From Actimicrobium sp047621345 (lineage in GTDB: Bacteria; Pseudomonadota; Gammaproteobacteria; Burkholderiales; Burkholderiaceae_D): a stretch of 64,000 nucleotides of DNA. The translations under genes were made by a program, and so were the position numbers. The notes below the pieces were generated by a model. The model saw only the letters and a list, made by a program, of their open reading frames with translations. It searched no databases and was not told where the DNA came from. The stretch is taken from assembly GCA_047621345.1 (NCBI GenBank), contig JBLHLW010000001.1, forward strand, positions 62,001 through 126,000, in the 5' to 3' direction. This document shows, in pieces, positions 46,415 through 54,247 of this stretch (positions are counted from its first letter, which is position 1; every line of letters begins with the position of its first letter).

Positions 46415-47250
46415 GTGGGCACAGGGTCATCGTGCCCACGCGAATGCCTCGTCGAACAATCGACATTGGCGAGCGTTTCTGGTTCGCGCGCGTGGGCACA
46501 AAAATCTGTGCCCACCCTACGGGAAATGCAGGGTGCCATGTCCGGAAAACGCAGGGTGCCATGTCCTGAGGTGATTACGCCCACCGCGAAGATCCATCGC
46601 AACTCGTAGCCCGGAGGGTGGGCACAGGGTCATCGTGCCCACGCGAATGCTCCGCCGAACAATCGGCATTGGCGAGCGTTTCTGGTTCGCGCGCGTGGGC
46701 ACAAAAATCCGTGCCCACCCTACGGGAAATGCAGGATGCCGTGCCCGGAAAATGCAGGATGCCATGCCCGGAAAACGCAGGGTGCCGTGCCCTGTGGTGA
46801 TTACGCCCACCGCGGAGAACCATCGCAACTCGTGGCTCGGAGGGTGGGCACAGGTTCATCGTGCCCACGCGAATGCCCCGCCGAACAATCGACATCGGCA
46901 AGCGTTTCTGGTTCGCGCGCGTGGGCACAAAAATCCGTGCCCACCCTACGGGAAATGCAGGATGCCGTGCCCGGAAAACGCAGGGTGCCATGTCCGGAAA
47001 ACGCAGGATGCCGGGCCCTGAGGTGATTACGCCCACCGCGAAGATCCATCGCAACTCGTGGCTCGGAGGGTGGGCACAGGTTCATCGTGCCCACGCGAAT
47101 GCCCCGATGAGCGACCAGAGTTGGCAAGAATTTTCAGTTCGCGCGCGCAAGCGCTAGAGGCCGTGCCCACCCTGTAGCGCCAAACCTGCGGCGATCAGAT
47201 TCTGGCAGGTGCCGCCAATGGCATCCTACCCACGCAACGAAAATAATAAA

Positions 47251-48105
47251 TCAATAAGCGCGCTTATCCGACTTGATTTCTTGCAAGATCATCGTGGCAA
47301 TTTCTTCGATCGATTTGGCAGTCGACGACATCCATCGGATACCTTCGCGACGCATCATCGCTTCAGCTTCATTGATTTCATAGCGGCAGTTTTCGATCGC
47401 GGCATATTTGCTGCCGGGTCGTCGTTCATTGCGCACTTCCGACAAGCGGTCTGGCGCAATCGACAGACCAAAAATTTTGGCCTTGTACGGCAACAAACCG
47501 CTCGGCAGTTTGCCCCGTTCAAAATCTTCCGGGATGAGCGGATAGTTGGCGGCCTTGATGCCATATTGCATTGCCAGATACAGCGTGGTCGGTGTCTTGC
47601 CGGAACGCGAGACGCCGACCAGGATGACGTCTGCCATGGCTAGGTTTTTGTGCGACTGGCCATCGTCATGGGCCAGCGAAAAATTGATTGCCTCAATGCG
47701 ATTTTTGTAGTCGTCAGAGTCGGCGATGTTATGGCTACGTCCGACTGTGTGGGTCGATTTTGCGCCCAACTCCAATTCCAGTGGCTTGACGAAGGTCTGG
47801 ATCAGATCCATCACCATGCCATTGGATTGACCAATAATTTTCGACAGTTCGGACTGGATTAGCGTCGAAAAAATGATTGGTCGCTTGCCTTCGGCCTTGA
47901 ATGCATCGTTGATCCGCTGCGCGGCAGCGCGCGCCTTGTCGACGGTATCAATGAACGGCATCCTGATCTGGCGAAACCGCAGGTCGAACTGCGTCAGTAC
48001 TGCGTGCCCAAAAGTTTCTGCAGTAATCCCAGTGCCATCCGACACAAAAAAGACGGTGCGGTCGATTGCGCTGAGTTGGTGCGGCGTGAGGTCGGGTGAA
48101 TTCAT
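47251..48105 (-). CDS. ppsR: PEP synthase regulatory kinase/pyrophosphorylase PpsR
   Basis: Bifunctional regulator (DUF299 family) that inactivates PEP synthase by ADP-dependent phosphorylation of a threonine and reactivates it by phosphate-dependent removal. The 284-residue protein has the N-terminal FFVSDGTGITAE motif and the P-loop-like GVSRSGKTPTT (about residues 165-175). Start 48105 (MNSPDL) gives the usual N-terminus; the frame extends 13 codons upstream. It is divergent from its target ppsA, which strongly supports the assignment. Confidence 0.94.
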   Translation of the reverse strand: MNSPDLTPHQLSAIDRTVFFVSDGTGITAETFGHAVLTQFDLRFRQIRMPFIDTVDKARAAAQRINDAFKAEGKRPIIFSTLIQSELSKIIGQSNGMVMDLIQTFVKPLELELGAKSTHTVGRSHNIADSDDYKNRIEAINFSLAHDDGQSHKNLAMADVILVGVSRSGKTPTTLYLAMQYGIKAANYPLIPEDFERGKLPSGLLPYKAKIFGLSIAPDRLSEVRNERRPGSKYAAIENCRYEINEAEAMMRREGIRWMSSTAKSIEEIATMILQEIKSDKRAY

Positions 48106-48265
48106 GGTTATTTGCGAGCGAGAAAAGCAGGTTGCTGAAGTCAAATCCGATGGCAGCGGTTAAAATGGCCGCCAAACTTGTCACCGGTTGGCCTAACGAA
48201 AAAAACAAAGTGTAAAGGCCAACGCGACGCACGTGCAGATTTCTTATCATCAAGTAGAGGTTGTT

Positions 48266-50701
48266 ATGACTAACGCAGCACAAACCGGAGCAACTGCAGA
48301 CACGAGTTACGTCGTTTCTTTCGAAAATTTGCGTATGACGGATGTGGATTCCGTCGGTGGAAAAAATTCGTCATTAGGTGAAATGATCAGCCAGCTTGCA
48401 GGGGCTGGCGTTCGGGTTCCGGGCGGCTTTGCCACGACGGCTCAGGCCTTCCGCGATTTCCTTTCCTTCAGCGATAACGGCGGCGCACCGCTGGCCCAGC
48501 GCATCGCCGACCGTCTGGTCGATCTTGATATCGATGACGTCCGCGCGTTGGCACAAGCCGGCACAGAGATCCGTTCATGGATCGTCGAGACGCCGTTTCA
48601 GCCGCGTCTGCAAGCCGAGATCGACACGTTCTACCAGCAACTGGTGGCCGACTCGAGCAGCGAAATGTCGTTCGCAGTGCGCTCGTCGGCAACCGCCGAA
48701 GACTTGCCGGATGCGTCATTCGCCGGTCAGCAGGAAACGTTCCTTAATGTGGTCGGCATCGACAACGTGCTCGAAGCCATGAAGCATGTGTTCGCATCGC
48801 TCTACAACGATCGCGCGATCTCGTATCGCGTGCACAAGGGTTTTACCCACGCAGAAGTCGCCTTGTCGGCCGGCGTGCAGCGGATGGTGCGCTCCGACCT
48901 TGGTGCTGCCGGCGTGATGTTTACGCTTGATACCGAATCGGGCTTCCGTGACGTGGTATTCATCACGTCAAGCTACGGCCTCGGTGAAACCGTTGTGCAA
49001 GGTGCGGTCAATCCGGACGAATTTTATGTCCATAAGCCAATGCTGGAAATGGGCAAGTTGCCTATCATCCGCCGCAACATCGGATCGAAATTGATCAAGA
49101 TGGAATTTACCGGTGAGGCCAAAGCCGGCCGCTCGGTCAAGACCGTTGATGTACCAATCGAAATGCGCAATCGCTATTCGCTGGACGACAACGAAATCGT
49201 GGAACTGTCGAAGTACGCGGTCATTATCGAAAAGCACTACGGCCGCCCGATGGATATCGAGTGGGGCAAAGACGGTCGGGACGGCAAGCTGTACATCTTG
49301 CAGGCACGTCCGGAAACCGTGAAATCGCAGCAAAAAGCCACTGACGCGCAACAGCGCTTCAAGCTCAAGGGCAGCAGCACCGTGCTGGTCCACGGTCGTG
49401 CCATCGGCCAGAAAATTGGCGCCGGTCCGGTCCGCGTGATCCACGATGCGGCTGACATGGAACGCGTCCAACCGGGCGACGTACTGGTCGCCGATATGAC
49501 CGACCCGAACTGGGAACCGGTCATGAAGCGTGCTGCGGCGATCGTCACTAACCGTGGTGGCCGAACCTGCCATGCTGCGATCATCGCGCGTGAGTTGGGC
49601 GTACCTGCGGTTGTCGGTTGCGGCGATGCGACTGAGATACTAAAGGACGGTACCTTCGTCACTGTCTCGTGTGCCGAAGGCGACGAAGGCAAAATCTATG
49701 ATGGCTTGCTCGAAACCGAAATCACCGAAGTGCTGCGCGGCGAACTGCCGAAGCTGCCACTGAAGATCATGATGAACGTCGGCAATCCGCAGCTGGCCTT
49801 TGATTTTCAGTCGATTCCGAACAATGGTGTCGGTCTGGCGCGTCTCGAGTTCATCATCAATAACAACATCGGCGTGCATCCGAAAGCCATCCTCGAGTAT
49901 CCGAATATCGATGCTGACCTGAAGAAGGCCGTCGAATCCGTTGCCCGTGGTCACGCTTCGCCGAAAGCGTTTTATGTCGACAAGCTGGCTGAAGGCATGG
50001 CAACTATTGCTGCCGCTTTCTGGCCTAAGCCAGTCATCGTGCGCTTGTCCGACTTCAAGTCGAACGAATACAAGAAGCTGATCGGCGGATCGCGTTACGA
50101 GCCGGATGAAGAAAACCCGATGTTGGGTTTCCGCGGTGCGGCACGTTATTTGTCGGCTGATTTTGCCGAGTCGTTCGAGATGGAATGTTTAGCGATGAAG
50201 CGCGTGCGCAATGACATGGGTCTGACCAATGTTGAAATCATGGTGCCGTTCGTGCGTACGCTCGGACAAGCCGAAAAAGTCGTCAACCTGCTCGGCAAGA
50301 ATGGCCTCAAGCGTGGTGAAAATGGTTTGCGCCTGATCATGATGTGCGAAGTGCCATCGAACGCGATTCTGGCGGAACAGTTCCTTGAGTTCTTCGACGG
50401 TTTCTCGATCGGTTCGAACGATCTGACCCAGCTGACGCTCGGTCTGGATCGTGACTCCGGCATGGAATTGCTGGCGGCCGACTTTGACGAACGTGATCCG
50501 GCAGTGCGTGCGCTGCTGTCGAAAGCGATTGCGGCGTGTCGCGCTGCGGGCAAGTACATTGGCATCTGCGGTCAGGGTCCTTCGGATCATCCTGACTTTG
50601 CCGAATGGCTGATGCTGGAAGGGATCGAGTCGATTTCCTTGAACCCTGATTCGGTGATCGATACCTGGCAAAAACTGGCCGCGCTGAACAAGCCGGCCTA
50701 A
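48266..50701 (+). CDS. ppsA: Phosphoenolpyruvate synthase
   Basis: Makes PEP from pyruvate and ATP for gluconeogenesis. The 811-residue protein has the N-terminal nucleotide-binding domain (GGKNSSLGEM; AVRSSATAEDLP), the swivelling phosphohistidine domain with GGRTCHAAIIARELG (catalytic His and regulatory Thr) around residue 440, and the C-terminal PEP/pyruvate-binding barrel with GSNDLTQLTLG and the GICGQGPSD region. Start 48266 has AGAGG upstream. Divergent from ppsR across about 160 bases. Confidence 0.97.
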   Translation: MTNAAQTGATADTSYVVSFENLRMTDVDSVGGKNSSLGEMISQLAGAGVRVPGGFATTAQAFRDFLSFSDNGGAPLAQRIADRLVDLDIDDVRALAQAGTEIRSWIVETPFQPRLQAEIDTFYQQLVADSSSEMSFAVRSSATAEDLPDASFAGQQETFLNVVGIDNVLEAMKHVFASLYNDRAISYRVHKGFTHAEVALSAGVQRMVRSDLGAAGVMFTLDTESGFRDVVFITSSYGLGETVVQGAVNPDEFYVHKPMLEMGKLPIIRRNIGSKLIKMEFTGEAKAGRSVKTVDVPIEMRNRYSLDDNEIVELSKYAVIIEKHYGRPMDIEWGKDGRDGKLYILQARPETVKSQQKATDAQQRFKLKGSSTVLVHGRAIGQKIGAGPVRVIHDAADMERVQPGDVLVADMTDPNWEPVMKRAAAIVTNRGGRTCHAAIIARELGVPAVVGCGDATEILKDGTFVTVSCAEGDEGKIYDGLLETEITEVLRGELPKLPLKIMMNVGNPQLAFDFQSIPNNGVGLARLEFIINNNIGVHPKAILEYPNIDADLKKAVESVARGHASPKAFYVDKLAEGMATIAAAFWPKPVIVRLSDFKSNEYKKLIGGSRYEPDEENPMLGFRGAARYLSADFAESFEMECLAMKRVRNDMGLTNVEIMVPFVRTLGQAEKVVNLLGKNGLKRGENGLRLIMMCEVPSNAILAEQFLEFFDGFSIGSNDLTQLTLGLDRDSGMELLAADFDERDPAVRALLSKAIAACRAAGKYIGICGQGPSDHPDFAEWLMLEGIESISLNPDSVIDTWQKLAALNKPA

Positions 50702-50765
50702 AAAGCGAAGGGACTGTCACAATAAAGCATCTACCGATTTCGGAAAATGCCTCAATATAGTCATC

Positions 50766-50801
50766 AACCCCGGATCACTCGTGGCTACCGGGGTTTTTTT
50801 T
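50766..50801 (+). terminator. Strong intrinsic terminator of ppsA
   Basis: AACCCCGG/CCGGGGTT 8-bp stem (50766-50773 with 50788-50795), 14-base loop, then a T8 run to 50801. It lies 65 bases past the ppsA stop and just before the NfeD-like gene. Confidence 0.9.
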
Positions 50802-50815
50802 GGGGAGGAATAATC

Positions 50816-51295
50816 ATGGCGCAATGGATGATGTGGACGGCTATTGCCGGAGTACTGGTCACCCTTGAAATATTTTCCGGGACGTTTTATTTGCTGATGA
50901 TTGCCGTCGGTGCAGGTGCCGGCGCCATGGCCGCTTATGCGGGATTGGACACGCCGATGCAATTCCTGATGGCGGGCATAGTCGGTGTCGGCGCGACGAT
51001 TGCGCTCAACCGCAGTAAACTGGGCAAGGGCAGCCGCCTTGTTGCGGCGCGCGACCCCAACATCAATCTCGACGTCGGACAAATGATCACGATCGATGTG
51101 TGGCAGCATCCTGTTGGTGGCCGTCCGGCTGCGCGGGCACGGTATCGCGGCGCGCTGTGGGACGTCGAATACATTGGAGCCGAGGTTCCGCAGGCTGGCG
51201 TGCACGAGATAAGGGAAGTTCGCGGCAGTTGTCTGCTCGTGGTGATGCCTTCTGAAAAACCCCATCCCCAACCGATTTCACAACCAAAGAGGTAA
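50816..51295 (+). CDS. NfeD-family membrane protein
   Basis: A 159-residue protein with two or three N-terminal membrane helices (WTAIAGVLVTLEIFSGTFYLL and the next hydrophobic stretch) and a C-terminal soluble OB-fold (about 80-150), the short NfeD1b architecture. These proteins pair with stomatin/SPFH proteins, and indeed the next gene encodes one 3 bases after the stop. GGAGG lies 7 bases before the ATG at 50816; the longer frame upstream covers the ppsA terminator and is rejected. Confidence 0.88.
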   Translation: MAQWMMWTAIAGVLVTLEIFSGTFYLLMIAVGAGAGAMAAYAGLDTPMQFLMAGIVGVGATIALNRSKLGKGSRLVAARDPNINLDVGQMITIDVWQHPVGGRPAARARYRGALWDVEYIGAEVPQAGVHEIREVRGSCLLVVMPSEKPHPQPISQPKR

Positions 51296-51298
51296 GCC

Positions 51299-52225
51299 AT
51301 GGAATTAAGTTTTGGTAGCGTCTCCCTGATTCTTTTCATTCTGGCGGTGGTCTTCGTGATGAAGACCATTAATATTGTCCCGCAGCAGCACGCACTGGTC
51401 ATCGAACGACTCGGCCGGTACCACACAACGCTTGCCCCTGGCTTGCATATTGTGATTCCGTTTATCGACCGCGTCGCTTACAAGCACATCCTGAAGGAAA
51501 TCCCTTTGGACGTGCCACCACAGGTCTGTATCACCAAGGACAACACCCAGTTGCAGGTCGACGGCGTGCTGTATTTTCAGGTGACCGATCCCAAGCTGGC
51601 TTCTTACGGCTCATCGAATTACCTCGTTGCGATTACCCAGTTGGCGCAAACTACGCTGCGTTCAGTGATCGGCAAAATGGAACTCGACAAGACGTTCGAG
51701 GAACGCGAACAGATTAATATCGCCATCGTCAATGCGATCGACGAGTCAGCCGCCAATTGGGGCGTGAAAGTCATGCGCTACGAGATCAAAGACTTGACGC
51801 CACCGAAAGAGATTTTGTTAGCGATGCAAGCGCAAATCACGGCCGAACGGGAAAAGCGTGCGCTGATTGCGGCATCGGAAGGCCGCCGGCAAGAGCAGAT
51901 CAATATCGCCGATGGGGAACGTCAAGCACAAATTGCCCGGTCCCAAGGCGACCAGCAGGCATCGATCAATCGCGCCCAAGGGCAGGCCGCAGCCATCGTG
52001 GCATTGGCTGAAGCCAATGCCGATGCGCTGCGCAAAACCTCGTCGGCGATTCTGGAGCCGGGTGGTTCCGATGCGGTTAACTTGCGGGTGGCAGAGCAGT
52101 ATGTCGCCGCGTTCTCGCAACTGGCCAAGACGAATAATTCGATTATCGTGCCAGCCAATCTCAGCGACATCAGCGGTCTGATTGCCGGTGCCATGCAGGT
52201 GGTGAAGTCGCAGCAGAAGGGGTGA
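51299..52225 (+). CDS. qmcA: SPFH/stomatin-like protein (QmcA/paraslipin type)
   Basis: A 308-residue membrane-anchored SPFH protein that likely forms membrane rings and marks flotillin-like domains or helps control membrane proteases. It has an N-terminal membrane helix, the SPFH core (VPQQHALVIERLGRYHTTLAPGLH in two blocks, KDNTQLQVDGVLYFQV), an alanine/glutamate-rich coiled coil (about 185-250) and a short C-terminal region. Paired with the NfeD protein just upstream. Confidence 0.93.
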   Translation: MELSFGSVSLILFILAVVFVMKTINIVPQQHALVIERLGRYHTTLAPGLHIVIPFIDRVAYKHILKEIPLDVPPQVCITKDNTQLQVDGVLYFQVTDPKLASYGSSNYLVAITQLAQTTLRSVIGKMELDKTFEEREQINIAIVNAIDESAANWGVKVMRYEIKDLTPPKEILLAMQAQITAEREKRALIAASEGRRQEQINIADGERQAQIARSQGDQQASINRAQGQAAAIVALAEANADALRKTSSAILEPGGSDAVNLRVAEQYVAAFSQLAKTNNSIIVPANLSDISGLIAGAMQVVKSQQKG

Positions 52226-52260
52226 CGCACGATTTTTTTTGCAAGCTGCGGGCAAAGTTA

Positions 52261-52353
52261 GTTCGCGCGCGTGGGCACGATACCCCTGTGCCCACCCTAC
52301 GAGGCACCAATGCAGTAGGTAGGGTGGGCACAGCACTACCGTGCCCACGCGAA
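52261..52353. repeat. Rearranged pair of the array palindromes
   Basis: The same two hairpins as in the 45.8-47.2 kb array occur once here, but in swapped order: the GCGCGCGTGGGCAC-loop-GTGCCCACCCTAC hairpin (52261-52300) precedes the TAGGGTGGGCAC-loop-GTGCCCACGCGAA hairpin (52318-52353). They lie between the convergent qmcA-like and smpB genes, as the large array does between its own convergent neighbours. Confidence 0.85.
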
Positions 52354-52375
52354 GGCACCTCACAGCAATAGCAGA

Positions 52376-52825
52376 CTACCGCCGATGCGTCTTCATCGCC
52401 TGCGCCACCTCGCGCTGACCATCGCGGTCACGCTCGGTGGCGCGTTTGTCGTGTTGCTTCTTGCCTTTGGCGAGGCCGATTTCAAGCTTGATGCGTCCAG
52501 CCACGTAATGCAGGTTGATGGGCACCAGCGTATAGCCGGAGCGCTCAACCTTGACGATCATCTTCTTGATTTCAGCGGCGTGCAGCAGGCACTTGCGCGT
52601 GCGCGTCGCTTCAGGGTGGACGTGTGTCGAGGTCGATGTCAGGGCACTGATGTGCGCGCCGAACAGGAACACTTCGTTGCCACGTACGATGACGTACGCT
52701 TCCTTGAGCTGGACGCGGCCGGCACGAATCGATTTGGCTTCCCAGCCTTGCAGCGAGAGGCCGGCTTCGAAGCGTTCTTCGACAAAGTAATCGTGGAATG
52801 CTTTTCTGTTATCAACTATGGTCAT
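52376..52825 (-). CDS. smpB: SsrA-binding protein SmpB
   Basis: Binds tmRNA and brings it to stalled ribosomes for trans-translation. The 149-residue protein has the beta-barrel core with AGLSLQGWEAKSIRAGRV and the conserved YTLVPINLHY, GRIKLEIGLAKGKKQHDKR segments, then a basic C-terminal tail. The tmRNA gene itself was not seen in the window. Confidence 0.97.
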   Translation of the reverse strand: MTIVDNRKAFHDYFVEERFEAGLSLQGWEAKSIRAGRVQLKEAYVIVRGNEVFLFGAHISALTSTSTHVHPEATRTRKCLLHAAEIKKMIVKVERSGYTLVPINLHYVAGRIKLEIGLAKGKKQHDKRATERDRDGQREVAQAMKTHRR

Positions 52826-52889
52826 GAGGTAAAGATCGATGCGGTCGGTTAGAATTTCGGATTAATGAATTTATCAAGCGGTTCAAACA

Positions 52890-53321
52890 ATGGCAGTCGT
52901 TCACAAATCCGTTTTTCTGGGCTACAGCGCCGAACAAATGTTCACGCTAGTAGACAAGGTCGAAGACTATCCCATATTTCTCCCATGGTGTGGTGGCGTT
53001 GAAGTGCGCTCGCGCGAAGACAACAAGCTGACCGCGACCATGAGCATCAATTATCGCGGCATCCGGCAAACTTTTACCACCGAAAATACCAACCAGCCAC
53101 CGGAATTGATGACCATGCGACTGGTCGATGGTCCGTTTAAATTACTGAACGGGACCTGGACTTTCAAGCCCTTGCGCAGCGATGCCTGCAAGATCGACTT
53201 CGAACTGCACTACGAGTTTTCGAACCGGTTGGTCGAGGGTGTCATCGGGCCGGTGTTCAATATCATCGCGAATAGTTTTGTTGATTCATTTTGCAAGCGT
53301 GCCGAGGTGGTCTATGGCTGA
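52890..53321 (+). CDS. ratA: RatA-like START/COQ10 domain protein
   Basis: A 143-residue member of the polyketide cyclase/COQ10-START family. The signature VEDYPIFLPWCGGVEV near the N-terminus and the C-terminal VEGVIGPVFNIIANSFVDSF helix are typical. E. coli RatA was described as a 70S assembly inhibitor (toxin-like), while relatives bind ubiquinone; the in vivo role is debated. Paired with rnfH (8-base overlap), the usual two-gene unit downstream of smpB (divergent). Confidence 0.92.
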   Translation: MAVVHKSVFLGYSAEQMFTLVDKVEDYPIFLPWCGGVEVRSREDNKLTATMSINYRGIRQTFTTENTNQPPELMTMRLVDGPFKLLNGTWTFKPLRSDACKIDFELHYEFSNRLVEGVIGPVFNIIANSFVDSFCKRAEVVYG

Positions 53322-53583
53322 GCCGTTGATGCCGGTGCAGGTTTGCTACGCCACACCTGCCGAGCAACGTCTGGTCGATCTGGCCATGCCTGTCGGTAGC
53401 ACCGTAGCCGACGCGGTGCGCAGTGCGATGCCTGACATCGACCTTGCCCAGCATCGGGTCGGCATTTTTAGCAAACTGAAAACGCCGGAGACGGTGTTGC
53501 GTGAGCATGACCGGGTGGAGCTCTACCGTCCGCTACTGGCAGATCCCAAAGATGCCCGGCGCAAGCGCGCCAAGTCCGTTTGA
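53314..53583 (+). CDS. rnfH: RnfH-family ubiquitin-like protein
   Basis: An 89-residue beta-grasp protein of the RnfH/UPF0125 family, with the strands VQVCYATPAEQ, the GSTVADAVRSA helix and VGIFSKL, then RVELYRPLLADPKDARRKRA at the C-terminus. Function is not established. The ATG at 53314 lies within the last codons of ratA and has GAGG upstream; the longer reading frame is a shadow of ratA. Confidence 0.92.
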   Translation: MAEPLMPVQVCYATPAEQRLVDLAMPVGSTVADAVRSAMPDIDLAQHRVGIFSKLKTPETVLREHDRVELYRPLLADPKDARRKRAKSV

Positions 53584-53592
53584 TGCGACACG

Positions 53593-54087
53593 TCAACGGC
53601 AGTCGCTGACCATTTTCCGGACGTTGCGTATTTCAACTTCACGCTGTTCATCATTCATGATGTAACGCTCGCCGCTTTTAGTGGTGCTACTGATGCGCAT
53701 GCCATCTTCCAGACTGCGCTGATACGCTCTGGCTCTTGCGCAATTGGCTGTCTTGTCAGCCGCATCGGCTTTTTCGTTGGCAGCTATTTTGTCCTTGTCG
53801 GCTTGCTCCATCCGGCGTTTGCGGAAATCTGCGTTGCGCTCTGCGGTGGTTAACTGCGCTTCCACAGAGGTTGTCACAGGGCTCGCAGCGGCTGCCTCCT
53901 CAAGTTGCGTACGCAGTACTGTGGCGGGTTCTTTCAGAATATCCTTGCGGGCTACCGAGGCCGGTGGCGGTCTGTCCGAAAACTGCTTTGCGCCTTTGGC
54001 ATCAAGCCACACGTATTGCGCTGAGGCGGTACTTGACAGTAGCAAGGTAGTGATGATGGCCAGAGATTTCAGGAAGGACGGAGTCAT
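53593..54087 (-). CDS. DUF4124-domain secreted protein
   Basis: A 164-residue exported protein. After a signal peptide ending STASA-QY comes the DUF4124 motif YVWLDAKGAKQFSDRPPP, common in small betaproteobacterial periplasmic proteins; the rest is a charged, probably helical region (about 60-125) and a short tail with a single Cys near each end. Function unknown. Convergent with rnfH, ending 10 bases from it. Confidence 0.82.
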   Translation of the reverse strand: MTPSFLKSLAIITTLLLSSTASAQYVWLDAKGAKQFSDRPPPASVARKDILKEPATVLRTQLEEAAAASPVTTSVEAQLTTAERNADFRKRRMEQADKDKIAANEKADAADKTANCARARAYQRSLEDGMRISSTTKSGERYIMNDEQREVEIRNVRKMVSDCR

Positions 54088-54215
54088 GGTTTTCCTCTTG
54101 TTGATCTTGATTAACTGATGGTCACGATTTCGCCACGCTTTGGCACGACTGTCAATGCGCAGGAGTCGTCAAGCAAAGACAGGGATCGAAACTACGACGC
54201 CGCAGGGGATGTCTG

Positions 54216-54221
54216 TATAAT
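54216..54221 (+). promoter_or_regulatory. Candidate -10 element of guaB
   Basis: A perfect TATAAT at 54216-54221, about 27 bases before the guaB ATG. No good -35 hexamer is seen at the right distance, so an activator or an extended -10 (TG directly before) may compensate. Confidence 0.4.
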
Positions 54222-54247
54222 TCGATTTTGCGCCAATAGGAAATACG

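Larger units (their letters stand above)
45775..47175. repeat. Tandem array of seven palindromic (BIME-like) units
   Basis: Seven copies of one composite unit begin (at GTGGGCACAG) at 45780, 45981, 46207, 46415, 46618, 46844 and 47070, i.e. steps of 201, 226, 208, 203, 226 and 226 bases. Each full unit holds a first hairpin (GTGGGCAC-loop-GTGCCCAC ending GCGAA), about 50 bases of conserved spacer, and an inverted second hairpin (TTCGCGCGCGTGGGCAC-loop-GTGCCCACCCT), so the whole forms a large imperfect palindrome. A variable tail follows. The last unit is degenerate and has lost the tail. The array fills the gap between two convergent genes. It resembles REP/BIME elements expanded in tandem; long open frames on both strands inside it are by-products of the repeat. 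Confidence 0.9.

Noticed and set aside
45742..47157. Many overlapping 60-160-codon open frames on both strands with repeated peptide motifs (GTGSSCPRE, AWAQKSVPTL)
   Set aside because: They are translations of the palindromic DNA repeats in several frames and both strands; no ribosome sites, no independent conservation, and frames are kept open by the GC-rich repeat itself.
45775..47175. CRISPR array
   Set aside because: Units are over 200 bases, the sequences between hairpins are repeated too rather than unique, and no cas gene is near.
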